DNA of 64,000 nt from Amoebidium appalachense. Its lineage: Eukaryota > Ichthyosporea. The notes below the pieces were generated by a model that saw only the letters and a program-made list of their open reading frames with translations, ran no database searches and was not told where the DNA came from. Location of the stretch: assembly GCA_963693365.1 (NCBI GenBank), contig CAVNZM010000009.1, positions 6,262,001-6,326,000 of the forward strand. Reading direction: 5' to 3'. Positions 29,061 through 49,507 of the stretch are shown piece after piece (the first letter of the stretch is position 1; every line of letters starts with the position of its first letter). The translations under genes were made by a program, and so were the position numbers.

Positions 29061-29175
29061 AGCCAATCCTCCCGCATCATTTTTCGCGCGCAAATTCCAA
29101 CGGCTTCAAAAGTTATCCAATCAGATCGCGTGCTCAATTCTCACGTTCAACGACCCCGCTTGAAAAAAGCTGAAA
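29061..29175 (+). promoter_or_regulatory. Candidate cell-cycle promoter: CCAAT, E2F-like and CHR-like sites
   Basis: Upstream of the cyclin start are AGCCAATCC (about 29,060), TTTTTCGCGCGCAAATT (about 29,090; E2F-like on both strands), TTATCCAATCAG (about 29,114) and TTCAAAA (about 29,105; reverse of TTTGAA, the CHR core). In animals, mitotic cyclins are known to be driven by CCAAT (NF-Y) plus CHR/E2F elements. The assignment is inferred from motif clustering about 450-560 bp before the ATG. Confidence 0.45.
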
Positions 29176-29624
29176 GCTGAAAACACACGCGAACTTTTCT
29201 GTCTCTCACCCTAGTTTTTATAGTCTTTCGTTTCCAGAGTTCTCATTTTTCTATCAACCGGCAGAAAGCCTATTACCGGGAGTGTATATGGGAGAAAACA
29301 GTTATTACTCTGTGAGACACGGAGATTGGAAGTGCACTTGATGGGTAGTAGGCTATTTTGTTGGGTTAACACCGTCAGAACAGGCTTGCGTGGTAACTAG
29401 CAACTTCATGGCCAACATCGGGCGACGTAGAAAACCAGAAATCTATATTCCAAGTAAAGAACTCATCTAGACGAATGCTTTTTTATAGCGCTTCTCACAT
29501 AAAGCCGAAACAATTTCAAGAACTCTAGCAACACCCAACACCTGTCGAGCTCCCAGAAAACCGCTCCCTTCTCCGAGTCATGACGTGTGTTTTCTGCTTG
29601 TAACGTTAGTTTTCTTGTGCGAGG

Positions 29625-37546
<7,922 letters not shown>

Positions 37547-38585
37547 GAATTTCATGCCCTGTGTATCCACAAACAAAAAATGGGTGGGTTCAGACGCGAT
37601 AACTTCCAGAAATATGTGGTTGTGGTGATCCAAGTAACAAGTGCGCTTGTGATGATTTGGAATTATCATATCATGGAATCGATTTGTGTGCCTTTCCGCT
37701 TGATTAATGAGACAGATAGCATATGCTGATTACCTTATAGGACCATTCTTTGTTAGCTAATGCTGTGCCCTACTCGAAAACTCCAAGGCGAAAACAGATA
37801 AGACTTATGTGTGACTGGTTTGGAAAAGTTTGGCACAGTGTTGGGTGAAAAACGAAACAGATTGTAGACTAGCAGTGTACTCATTACGTAGCCTAGTTAA
37901 ATATTTCATATCATCAGATACCACTCACATACTGTTTCATATATATATCATCTTGAATCATAGTGTTGTTTGAGAGCTTTTGCACATTAGCCATGCCCTA
38001 CTCGGCTGCCATCAGAACTTGCGTAATTTTGGGTCTAACCCATTTTTGCGCAAAACAAGGCAGGGACGTTTTCGTACGGTTTGGCTAAATGCGTACTTTA
38101 TAGGGCTTTTGGTGTGATTCGTTTCTTGATATTCACGAAAAAGTGTAACAACATAGTTACATACGTAAGGATGAATGCTTCAGTTGTTTCCCCTTGGATA
38201 CCATAGACTCATAGTATCATCACATCGCAAACGTGATTGTTCTTTCCAATCCGGGTTGCAAAACACACCGCACATGGTACAAAGCACACAACCTGCACGT
38301 GTATGTGTGCTGTCTTTTAGAGTATAGTATCACAGCCATCAATAGACTCAGTAATTTTCACTTATTTCACTTTCACGTATGTTGTTTTATTGCAGATAAT
38401 GCTCAGATGAAAACATGTCGTTCTGTTTACACATGTCCAATGTTTCACTCAGTCGTCAAATCTTTGGGATGCCGGTCATTCCTGGATTCCGATTCACACA
38501 ACGTAATTGGCAAGCAGTCTTTGAGCAGACGTGTGGATTCCTTCCCCCCCCCCCCCCCCCACCCCACCCCCACCCCCACCCCCCT

Positions 38586-38627
<42 letters not shown>

Positions 38628-38776
38628 CCCCCCCCCCCCCCCCCCCCCTTTCTACTCACACAGCACCAGGATCACCACCAGACCCCCGCCATGGCACACT
38701 ATCCAGCCACCCTCCCTTTCACACACGCACAATTGTAATTCGCAAACAGCACGCGGGTGGGTTCAAGGGGTTCCTC

Positions 38777-38861
<85 letters not shown>

Positions 38862-39042
38862 CTTTCCCCCTCCCACTCTCTCCCCCTCCACCTATCCCTC
38901 TCTCGTCCCTCTCCCCCCCCCTTCCCCCAGATCTCTCTCCGGTCTACCACCACCTCCATCACGTCACCCACCCCACAAAGCACACACGTCAGCCCCCCCT
39001 CCCCCCCCTCCCCCCTCCCCCCTCCCCCCTCCACCCACCCCC

Positions 39043-39074
<32 letters not shown>

Positions 39075-39344
39075 ACCACCACCACCACCACGTACCGGCC
39101 CATGTATCCATACCATCTCCCGGCCTCAAGTTCACCCGAACAGTATCACCTGGCGTCGACACGGACTCTTATAGGTACACTGAACAGTCGCACAACCACA
39201 ACCACCGGTGCTCTTGATCTTCCACTTCCTTTCTACAACCATGAACATGCATGTCATTTCTGAAAGTGCACTAACCAAGTGGTATTTTCCTAAACGTTGA
39301 TCTTTGCAAAAAAATGAGTGGCAGAAGCGGCCGGGCGGGGGAGG

Positions 39345-39376
<32 letters not shown>

Positions 39377-39982
39377 GCTCAATGCCTCCTATATATCAAG
39401 TATATAGGAGTAGGCAAGTATATAGGAGGCCTTGGGGGGGCTCCAGTAGCTGCTGCACACTTGTATGTTCTTGTATGTATTTCGAATTTAGCTGCATGAA
39501 TGTAAATCATCACTCAAGTGTTCGGCTCCTATAACCCTTATTTTCGCTTACATATCGTCCTCTTGCGATTCACATGAAATGTACATATGCATGTCGTGTT
39601 TGTCAGTATACGTGATATTACCGTAATATATAACCACTGCTCCATCCATGAAAAAGTATAAAAACTTCTTTAGAGTAAGATATTGGCACGTTCATAAGCA
39701 CTTCTTCTGTTCCTAGCCTACTCTGCCGGATTTGTATATACGTGTGTGTACACATGGTTCTCTGCAATTCACTTCAAATGTACATATACAATACACTGAA
39801 TCGTAACCAGTGAAACATAGCCACTGCCATAAAAATAATTGAAGATAAACGTGTAAAAACCACAGGTTTGTATATACTATGATTTACGGGCAACAGATAC
39901 TAATTTGAAAAATAGATCAATCAATAGCCATGCCTTCTACATATTCATGATCACACGGTTTGATTGCACACATACATAACCA

Positions 39983-40027
<45 letters not shown>

Positions 40028-40348
40028 ACCCTCCCCGTCCCCCCCTCCTCCCCCAGCCCCCCCAACACACACACACACACACACAAGAATTCTCACAAAT
40101 CCCCCTATTAGCCCAACTCAACAAAAAGCGACAAAACCCCCAACGAAATCGGGTTAAAGTGATCACCAGAGACAGTAATTTTGACCCAAACCAACACTTA
40201 TAAATACGGCTCAATATTCTCGCGGCCCGTTCCATTTGCCTCCACCGTACCCACTGGCAGTCTATCTAGGCGGTAAACACCGTAGAGAGTGCTCTTCCCC
40301 TACGTACCTGCAATCTGTGTGCACAAAAAAAAGGCAAAAAAAAAAAAA

Positions 40349-40380
<32 letters not shown>

Positions 40381-40893
40381 AAAAAGCAAAGAGTTCGTAA
40401 AGGGCATTTCTTTCAAATTTCCGGATCGGGTCGGAACAGAATGTTTTTAAAAATAAAATTATATGTAATTGGTGTGATGCTCATATGCGCACCCCGAAAG
40501 GGCCAACATACTTGGCATTCAAGAAACTCTCTCTTCTAAGACTGTTTGCAGTGCACTTGCCTTTTCATGATATAGAGTGTCTACTCCGCCATCACCCCCC
40601 CCCCCCCCCCCCCCCCCCCAATATATATATATATAACACAAACAACCACCACCACCACCATCACCCTTTCGATCTTGCTACGCTCCCAACACACACACAC
40701 AGTGATGTGTAGCACAAAGGGAGCGAGGGGAGAGGGGAGAGGGGAGAGGGGAGAGGGGAGAGGGGGGAGGGGGGGCCTCTCTACAATGCACAATTGCAAA
40801 CGTACGCGTACCCTATTCTCCACTCGCCATTCCCTTCTCATATTGTCAAGACGACCTTTGGGGGGGGGGGGGGGGGGGGGGGGTTAGGAGAGA

Positions 40894-40987
<94 letters not shown>

Positions 40988-41030
40988 ATATGTAGAGGAA
41001 GGGGTGGGGTGGGTGAGTGGGTTCTCGAGC
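37547..41030. other. Convergent intergenic region between cyclin and NDFIP-like genes
   Basis: The first 900 bp are unique and AT-rich and must include the cyclin 3' UTR, although no AATAAA was seen. Then come C-run/(CT)n composites (38,537-38,650 and 38,771-39,075), a G-run (39,343-39,377), a small inverted repeat, an AT-rich unique stretch (39,480-39,960), a C-run (39,986-40,025), (GAAA)n at about 40,350-40,382, and (GA)n at about 40,890-40,980. No exon was recognised. Confidence 0.55.
39384..39430. repeat. 12-bp inverted repeat with AT-rich loop
   Basis: GCCTCCTATATA at 39,384-39,395 is repeated inverted as TATATAGGAGGC at 39,419-39,430. The loop contains another AGTATATAGGAG copy. It can form a short hairpin; no function is assigned. 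Confidence 0.75.
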
Positions 41031-42280
41031 TCACCTCAGATACCAGAGAATGCCCCAAACGAAAACCAGCCAACCGCTGAACACCAGTGCCCACTGTATG
41101 ACTGCATGGGCCATGTCATTGGGTATGGTAAAACCGGCAAATTCGATCGCGGTTCTTATCGGTGAGAGGTAGATTGCGGTTTTGACCAGAGAGAGACCAA
41201 ATCCACCCCATGCACCATAACGGCCCTGCGTGGTTTTTTTTTTTTTGGAGGGGGAGAGGGGAAAAGAAAGAGGATGTAGAAGAAAAGAAATAAAAGAGGA
41301 AGAATGAATAGGAGGAAGAGAAAACGGAAAGGGGGAAGGGGAAAAAGGGGAGAGAGGGAAGGCAAGGGAGTGAAGGAGATAAGAACAAAGTGGAAGAGAA
41401 AAAAATAAGGAAGAAGGAAGAGAGAAAAGGAAAGAAAAGAAGAAGGAAAAACAAAAGGGATTACGAGAAGGAAAAAAGAAATGAGGAAAAAAGAAAAAAG
41501 GAAAAAAGAAAAGAGGAAGAGAGAAACGAGGAAGAAAGAAAGGAGGAAGAGAGAAAAGAGGAAGAAAGAAAAGAAGAAAAAAGAAAGAGGAAGAGAGACA
41601 AGAGGAAGAGAGAAAGGAGGAAGAAAGAGGAAGAAGAAAAGAGGAAGGATGAAAAGAGGGGGAGAGAAAATAAGAAGAGAGAAGAGAGAAAGAGAAAGGG
41701 AGGAAGAAAGAAGAGAGGAAGGATGAAAAGAGGGGAGAGAAAATACGAAGAGAGAAGAGAGAAAGAGAAAGGGGGGAAGACAGAAGAGAGGAAGAAGGAA
41801 AAGAAAAAGAAAGAAAGGAGGAAATGAGGAAAAAGAAAGATATAAAGGCGGAAGGGGAAACGGGGGGAGAAAGAAAAAGGAGAGAGAAAAGAAAAGAGAG
41901 GAAGAAGAACAAAAAGAAGAAGAAGAAGAGAGAATCGGATGGTTAGAGAGTTACATTTCCTGTACGGTTTTCGGTGGGCATACATGTGGGTAAGGGGTAC
42001 TTTCTTTTCTTTTTCCCCATCCTTTTCCTTACACACCCCTAGAAAATAATTATTTGCTTTACCGCCGTGTGAGTGCGTCTGTGTGTGTGTGCGTGGGGGG
42101 GGCTTTTGTTTCTTTTCTTTTCCCAATCTTCATTACACATACCTATACCAAACTGCTTTGCTTTACTGATCATGCCCCCCCCCCCCCCCCCCCCCCCCCG
42201 CCGCTGCTCCCCCCGCCTCGTGTGCGTGTCTGTGCACTTGTGTGCCCGTGCGTGCGTGCGTGCGTGCGTGCGTGCGTGTG

Positions 42281-42328
<48 letters not shown>

Positions 42329-43416
42329 TGTCTATATTTTTTATCCCGTTGTGAATGGGGGGCGGGGGAGAAGGGGAAGAGAGGGGCTTAAATTCGTAGG
42401 TGTACGTGTGCGTGTGCGTGTGAGGGGGAGGATACGAAGGCAATAAGTAAAAAGTGGAGGGGGGGGGGGGGGGGGGGGGGAGGGGGGGGGAAGCGGGAAG
42501 GGGGCTCATTACTGCTTGTGACGGGGCGACAAGCAAAATGATGACCAGAGCCACCCAGTCGAGAAGGAAGCAGGCAAAGAATGCACAGCAGAACGTGATG
42601 TGGTCTGCAGTCCCATCTGTGTGGAATGGTGGTGTGCCCAAGAGGGAGGGGGTGGGGGGGGGGGGAGGGGGGGGGGGGAGGGGGGGGACGGGAGGGGGGG
42701 GAGGGGGGGGGGAGAGGGGGAGGAGTTAGATGGACCTGGAGTTTGTGTGTGTGTGTGTGTGTGTGTGTGAACGTGTCTGGGCGGGGAGGGGGGCGGGGGA
42801 GGGGGGAGGGGGGGTCCGGAGGAGTGGCGAAGGATGGAGGGGCCTACTAGGCAGCCTTTGGGGGGAGGGGGGTGAGGGGGGGGGGGAGGGGGGGAGTAAG
42901 AGGGGGGAGAGGGGGGAGGAGTAGGAAGTGAAGAAAGGAAATAGGGGGGGGGGGGGGGGGGGAAAGGAGGTTCCAGCGGGCATGTTATTCGTGTTCCCTT
43001 CTGACTTTTTTTGGAGGGGAGGTGGGAGGGCATGTTTTTCTTCTTCTCTCCTGACATTTCATTTATATTATTATTAATCTTTGTATTTAGTTAATTCTTT
43101 TTGTGGGTGTGGGTGTGGGGGGTGGGTGGATGGAAAGTCCAAGGCAACTATTTTTGTGAGAATACGTGTGTTTGGAAGGGTGGGACGGGGGGAAGGGATG
43201 GGGAGGGGGGGGGGGGGGGGGGGGGGGAGGGAGGGAGGGGGTTGAGGCCGGGAGGGAGGGGGGGGAATGGAGGGGTTACATTTCCAAATTATTTATCGGA
43301 TATCTCTTGTCTCATATCTTGGCACTTCATATCTCATGTAAACAGCCTAAGGAAAACAGGGGGGTATGGGGTGTGGGGCGTGCAGGGTTGGGGGTTTAGT
43401 GTTTTTTTTTCCTTTT

Positions 43417-43457
<41 letters not shown>

Positions 43458-43653
43458 GGCACATACTTCGTAAAGCTATGCCAATGTCATCATCCAAAGG
43501 GAAGAACATCTTGTGGTCATTCTCAAACCCGGGAACTTGCGTGGTGTGGGGGTTTTTATCGCTGAACCCCACATCCAGACCCCACTGAAGCATCATGTCT
43601 GGGTAGCCGCTGATATTAACGTAGGTGGTTGATTGGCTAGCAGATTGCGCCAT
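41031..43653 (-). CDS. NDFIP-like (NEDD4 family-interacting) three-span membrane protein
   Basis: Predicted endosomal/Golgi adaptor of 161 residues. Exons: 43653-43467, 42616-42513, 41225-41031, with phases 1 and 0 and GT-AG borders. The C-terminal two thirds match the NDFIP1/2 membrane region: a first span after [15 protein letters not shown], then [17 protein letters not shown], the family's most conserved loop, and a last span [19 protein letters not shown]. Animal NDFIPs use cytosolic PPxY motifs to recruit and activate NEDD4-type ubiquitin ligases. The N-terminal exon here ([18 protein letters not shown]...) has no PPxY. An acceptor lies at 43,681, and the frame stays open upstream of the ATG (VIDQNQRTK), so a further 5' exon could supply the motif. 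The tail after the last span is almost absent (WYLR-stop), shorter than in animals. Confidence 0.85.
41240..41940 (+). repeat. 700-bp GA-rich tract in NDFIP-like intron 2
   Basis: Purine-only sequence with irregular GAA/GGAA/GAGA units containing imperfect internal duplications (for example AGAGAAGAGAGAAAGAGAAAGG appears in near-copies around 41,670 and 41,750). The open frames through it encode Lys/Glu/Arg or Phe/Leu/Ser repeats only. Confidence 0.85.
42246..42330 (+). repeat. (TGCG)n tetranucleotide array
   Basis: About 20 copies of GTGC/TGCG with one TGTG interruption, inside NDFIP-like intron 2. Confidence 0.9.
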
Positions 43654-43680
43654 TTTCGTTCTTTGGTTCTGATCGATCAC

Positions 43681-44398
43681 CTGTTATGTATGGGAGTAGA
43701 AATATGTACAAGGGGGTCAGCAAAACTGAGGTAACATAGGCAACAGCCAATAATCAACTTTTACCATACGGTTTAAGTCGTTATAGTGGCTTATGGTCAA
43801 ACCACCCCTTAAGATTCATTCCGCCATAGCTTCTCCCGGTATCCCCACCCCCTCCCCCGCCCCCAAACACACACGCACACGCACGCAGACAAACACACAC
43901 ACACACACACACACACGGAGGCAGGCAAACGTTGCACATCTCCCCCCCCTCCCCCCCCCCCTCCTTCCCTCTCTTCCCCCACCGCCACATACATCCCACC
44001 CAGAACCCACACCCCCCCCCCCCCCCCCCCCCCCAATGTTCCAATTCTTCTTGCACCACCACCTGCAACCCATCCACTACCTTTTGAATTTTCTGGCACC
44101 CTCCCCGTGCAAGTCGAAACACAAACCCTCCTGTACATATATGTTAATGTTTGGGAATTTGTAACAACTTCAATTTATATGCCTACACTCAAAACCTAAA
44201 AAAACCATTTGGCTACCACAACCGCACAAAAATAATACACTGGATGATACATTTCTTTTTCTAATGCAGGTGTAGTCTAAGGGTTTGACTTGTTCTAGAT
44301 CCTTTTTAAAGTGTGTGTGTTTCACGTATGCCATTACGTGTGCAAATATCTTGGACTTAATTTCTCTGCATAGCTATGTCCGTGCATGGGTATGTGCA

Positions 44399-44445
<47 letters not shown>

Positions 44446-46740
44446 GCCTCCGTGTGTGTTAATTCCATGGCCATGATGATGAGCGACAAAACAGGTTAGT
44501 TGTGACTACGGCCCCGGGGACGGGGGGGGGGGGGGGGGGGAGGGGAGGGGGGGAGGGGGGGGGATGCACTGTTACTTACTGGTCATGTAAGGCCCTCTGG
44601 TAAACTTTGGAGAGGCCCCCTGCCGGAAGGGATATGTTTGCTATTTCCTGTGCTCGGTGTTGGAACGAGGTCTGTGAGACGTCGCCGCTTCTGTCCTTCC
44701 TCCAGCAGAGTTTCAATTTATTCATCGGGTTCTTCAAGCTGGTGCGGCTAAAGGAATATAGTCCCGGCCTTGGTATTTTATCTTATATATAGAGTGCCCA
44801 TTCACCCAGAAACCCCACATATCATGCATCGATCAACAGAGGATCGTGTTTCTACATTTACAAAAGTGGGTTTGGCCCTAGAGAAGTAGGAGCAGTCCTA
44901 AAAGTAGATACACTGAATCTCTCGTTTAGTTTGTTTTCTCCAAGTAAAATACACTGGTCCCCGCTCTTTTTTCCCAGCAGGGACAGTTTTTATAACTGCG
45001 TGCAGCGATTTTAATAATGGGGGAACATGCGCACTAACATGATCTCTCAGAGTTTTTGGGTTTGAAACTCAAAAAACGTCGGGCAAGAATATGACCTCTA
45101 CCCCAACACTGACAACCACGAAAGTGTCAGAAGAAATAGGAATGCGCACGTATATAAGTCGATTCGTGTGACACGTCAACACGATATATATATATAGCGC
45201 GTCTGTCTATAAAAAGCACCGACATGCATGACATGTCACACGCACATGCTTCTGTGTTCAGACAGAAAAAGCTCACGTTTTCCCGGCCGCCTTGAGGGTT
45301 TTCCCATGCTGCGCAGAGAATTTACACGGGCTGCGCGTGTACACGAACATTCACACAAACACGCGCGCAGTTGAACTACATTCGTACTCCGAATGCATAT
45401 TAATGTTGCAACGTGCTTCTTTTACCGATATACATGTGTATGTCAATGCTTATCATTATAACAAGAGTATCAATAAGCCCGCCAAAAAAAAGGGACACAA
45501 AAACAACACATGGCATATGATTTATTCGTCCCGCTTCCACTTCCAAGGGTGGCTAAACTTAACGGCGAAGCTCTGGTATTGTATCAGTCAGACATGGTAT
45601 CGTGGTTCAAGTTGGTTTGCACGGCCCGGCCATAGTTTGTGTATCACCCAGGAAATCGAAAATGTTGCAGTACTGTACTGGCAGATCTCGTGCTCAGGCA
45701 AACTCGATAAACAAACATAATATGAGAAATAAAACAGCTTATTTTTATATTGAAGTTATCTGGAATAAAGCTCCCTGAATTTTTTTTGCCGTGCTCGCAA
45801 CATGCTCATGTTGATCACTGCTTGCTTTCAGCAAGCCTTAGGCTACAGTAGCGAGCACCGGACACTGTGACAGGCACGCCGCGGCAAACTGGCACGCAGA
45901 TCTATTCTTGATGCATTATGATTTCTATTTACCAATCAAAAGTGGCTCACCAATTTTTGTGACAGCCAATCAAACAATATACCAATCAACAACTTCAATA
46001 CGCTAACCAAATTTAGGTGGTGTGATATCACGAATTCACCGGTTTAGAAATGATTTTTTTCATGATCAAATTCTGCCTAACCTTATATGGCTCACCGGAA
46101 CAATATAATTATTCGAATCTTGTGATTGGTTGCGCCAAAAGTAAGGGCCAAGCTCAGGTGGTGACAGGCCAAAATCTCAAACCGACAGCCTCTCAAAAGC
46201 AGTTAGGCCCCGATTTTACTTAGAGAGTTGGTTTTCGTCCATAAAAAAAATTTAAGAAATTAAAGGACGCGCAAAAATGATATAAGCAGTCGGGGTGCTC
46301 CGACAACGCCCACATCGCTAAAATCATCAAAACCCGTAGATCTTGCGTAGCCTCTTACCACCTTGCCTCGAGGTCGATCGTCTATGATGAAATTATGGAT
46401 TTTGCCTGTTTTCGCTACGAAATAGGCGCTGGACACCCCATGTTGCTTATGCAAAAATTGCTTGTCGCTTTGTTTATCAAATTATTTATTAATGGAGCAA
46501 AACCCCTTTTCTATTCTAATTATTGATGTTAAGCATTATAAGCAGGATTTGGTATATGACCGCCGATCACTCAGCCCTTTATTTCGCCAGTTCGGCTGGC
46601 TGGATCTCCCTAGAGCGAAGCAAACATATTGAGATTCTCAATTAGTAAATCTAAATTGGTCTATACGACGCAGCGGCACTCAGCTGACCGGTGTTCACAG
46701 CTGTGTTCACCGGACTCATGAAATCGTGCAAGTTGCAACA

Positions 46741-46775
<35 letters not shown>

Positions 46776-47772
46776 TCTCTTGACTACAGATAGCAGTGTC
46801 GCTAGCGCACAAGTATGCATAGGACGCTTGTCCTGCGCCACGGTTCGAACACAACCACTTCGCCAGTACTGTGCACGAGCACATAAATGTGTCGGCCACT
46901 CTACTCCAGAGAACTTCAACAGAGGGCCACCACATGTGTGCTGGCGTTTACGTGTACCTCGTGTAGTGCTCGTAACGACGTTGGCTAGATGTACATGATG
47001 TTCGGCACTAGCTAACAAGAATATTCTTGAACACACACTGGAATACATGTGCACACGTGCAGTACGTGGTGCATGCGCGCATGCTCACACACCTCATTGA
47101 CAACACATGCACCTTCATCACCTTGCAACTTCAAGGTGCCACAAACACCGTGACACACACACACACACACACACACACGTAGGCATACATTTTAAGTCAC
47201 ATGCACATGGCAACGGTCGGCATTGATGAGATGGGATTATCCGCGCCGGGTGTACGGTACCGGCCGCGGTGGCTCGCCGGTGATGGCACAACTTACGGTA
47301 AGGGTATCTGATGTAAGACTATCAGTACACTCTATATTGGAGGGTTTTCATTGGGGAGCCACTTTCATCCAATCCATCATGTTCGATCTTTTGGCACCTT
47401 TCACTTATACATAGGCGGGTCTTTAATGCCTTGTTAGAGGGCTCTGTTAGAGCGGGGGGTGCGGCATGCCAGGAGCTACTACTAGAGAGAAGGGGGGGTA
47501 TGATTGGAGGGGGGGGTGTTCAGCTAACCTTATATGGATAAAGCAAAGTTACAAGGATTCAAGCCATTGGTTGGGCAAGACCCCTTTTGCCGAATATGGA
47601 TAACAGATCATACACTGCTGTAGGCGGCGGTCAGGAATTGGCGCGCTCTTTACTGGTCACAACCAGTCCGGGAAGGCCATGAGCAGCATTGCCGAGCACA
47701 CTGGAATACGGGAATGTTTGCGGTAACGTAGTCGCACTAGGGGGGCAGGGGGCCAGGCCCCAAGTGTTTAAA
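43681..47772. other. Intergenic region upstream of NDFIP-like and transposase-like genes
   Basis: Divergent promoters are expected here. It contains (CA)n and C-runs (43,865-44,035), (GT)n (44,408-44,440), a G-run (44,522-44,540), an AT-rich unique region (44,900-46,700), a C-run (46,742-46,772) and (CA)n (47,155-47,178). A possible mini-exon ATGGCCATGATGATG...ACAG/GTTAGT at 44,467-44,494 (plus) has no partner. Frames at 45,292-45,720 and 46,260-46,454 lack ATG starts or family resemblance. Confidence 0.45.
45172..45225 (+). promoter_or_regulatory. TATA-rich promoter-like patch, no gene assigned
   Basis: A (TA)n TATATATATATAG word and CTATAAAAAGC occur close together, followed about 500 bp later by AATAAAACAG (about 45,728) and GGAATAAAGC (about 45,763) on the same strand. 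This would fit a short unspliced transcript, but the frame between them has no convincing protein. Confidence 0.3.
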
Positions 47773-49283
47773 ATGAAGCCAGGCTGCCCTAAGGGCACAA
47801 CACAGCGCCCTGGGCATAAAACAGGCGGAGCTAGGGAGGGAGCTGGGCGCAAAAAAAAAGATGCTGCATTTGTTCAGCCTTTAGCGAACTTTGCAGGTTT
47901 TGGGACGGCAAACAAAGCTGTTTTGCAGGAACTAAACGTAAACGTACAACCCGAACAGCCCCCTCTATCTAAGGCCGCCGACATAAGGGCCCGTGTAGTT
48001 GAGGCAGGTAGCGTCCATTCGTTACCAAGAGAAATGGATCGGGCCCCTGCTCCACACCCACCAGACATACAGGTGCAACCCGACGAGGAACCTTTGCTAA
48101 ATGCAGCAGCAGATGCGTACCGGGTAGACGAGGATGAAGGGGAGGAAGAGGGAGAAGATAATACGGACGGGGATGACGGTGGAGAGGAGTTTTCTGACGC
48201 GGCGGGCGAAACAATCAAGTCGCACCTGCACACAGTGAAAGAGAGTCTCAAAGATGAGAAGACGCCTGTGGGGTGGCATCTTCCACCTCCCATTATAGGC
48301 TTTAAATTTGGGGGCGATCCAGCGCCTTTCTACAAACCCAGATGTTTTGCCTGGCTTCCGGAAAGGTTGTCTCCCGGTTTCATGGTGCCGTGCCCCTTCG
48401 ATGATCACTACGTGGACCCCCACAACCACCCCAACCCACACCGTACTTCTCGCAATGGGTTCATGAGCAACCCCGTAGGACGGCGTGTTATCGACTTTGA
48501 CAGCTGCTACTACATTATCACGGCCCGGTACTTTTGTGACACATGCAAAAAAAACTTTGCCGGCACAAACCCCCAGACAATTAAACGCCTTCCACTCTTC
48601 ATGCGTGATCAGTTTCCGGCCTACCTTAGCCACCGCAGTGGGCTCGACCTAAAGGTGGTAACATTGTTGCGTGCACTGGCAGACAAAGGTGTGGGCCCAA
48701 ACGCCTTTGCCACCCTCCTCTCGGAGCTCCACAAGCAGCGATACGACGAGCAGCGGCTCCTGTATTACTCGAGGGCGCTGCATTGGACCAAGTATGAACT
48801 CAAAAAGCGTAACGATTTCCGCCCCCACGACCAGCGCCTGACAGAACTTCCCCCAGAGGAGCAGGCGGCTAAGTTCTCGGCGTTTGGTGACAAAAAATGG
48901 TTACGCTGGACATGTGCCTTCAGGCAAGTGTGCACTGCATTTTGGGTGTGTAAATGGTCCCCATTGTTTTGTATGCACGTGCTTGGGCATTTTTTGGGTT
49001 GGCTTGGTAGGGTTTTGTTTTATTATTTTTTATTTTTTTTTTAGGGGGGGGGGGGGGACTTGGAAATGGGTTTTGGAAGTGTGGTCAATAAGTTTCTATT
49101 ATGGTGGTGGTGGATGTGTGGTGGTGGATGTGCGCCTGTGAGTGTGCGTGTACTTGTGGGTCCGTGTGTGTGTGTGTGTGTGTGGGGAGGGGGGGGGGGG
49201 GGGGGGGGAGGGGGGAGGGGGAGATGGTGATGGATTAGGTGGTGGTGGTGGCAATCAGTCATGGTGGTGGTGGTGGTGGTGGT

Positions 49284-49316
<33 letters not shown>

Positions 49317-49465
49317 GGGCAGAGGGATCATCAGAGGGGTGAAAGCATAACGGTCCATGTACCAGTGAGTGTGCTTGGGAAATCGTGGAGAACTGTTATG
49401 CCTGAAATTAGATGGTGGGTGTGCGCATGTGTGTCTGTGTGTGTTGGGGGAAAGGAGGTGGAGAG

Positions 49466-49507
<42 letters not shown>

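Noticed and set aside
44467-44494. Plus-strand mini-exon ATGGCCATGATGATG... with GTTAGT donor
   Set aside because: No downstream exon with matching phase and protein-like content was found; kept only as a note.
45292-45720. 142-residue plus-strand open frame
   Set aside because: It has no ATG at its start, no recognisable family, and composition like non-coding AT-rich sequence.
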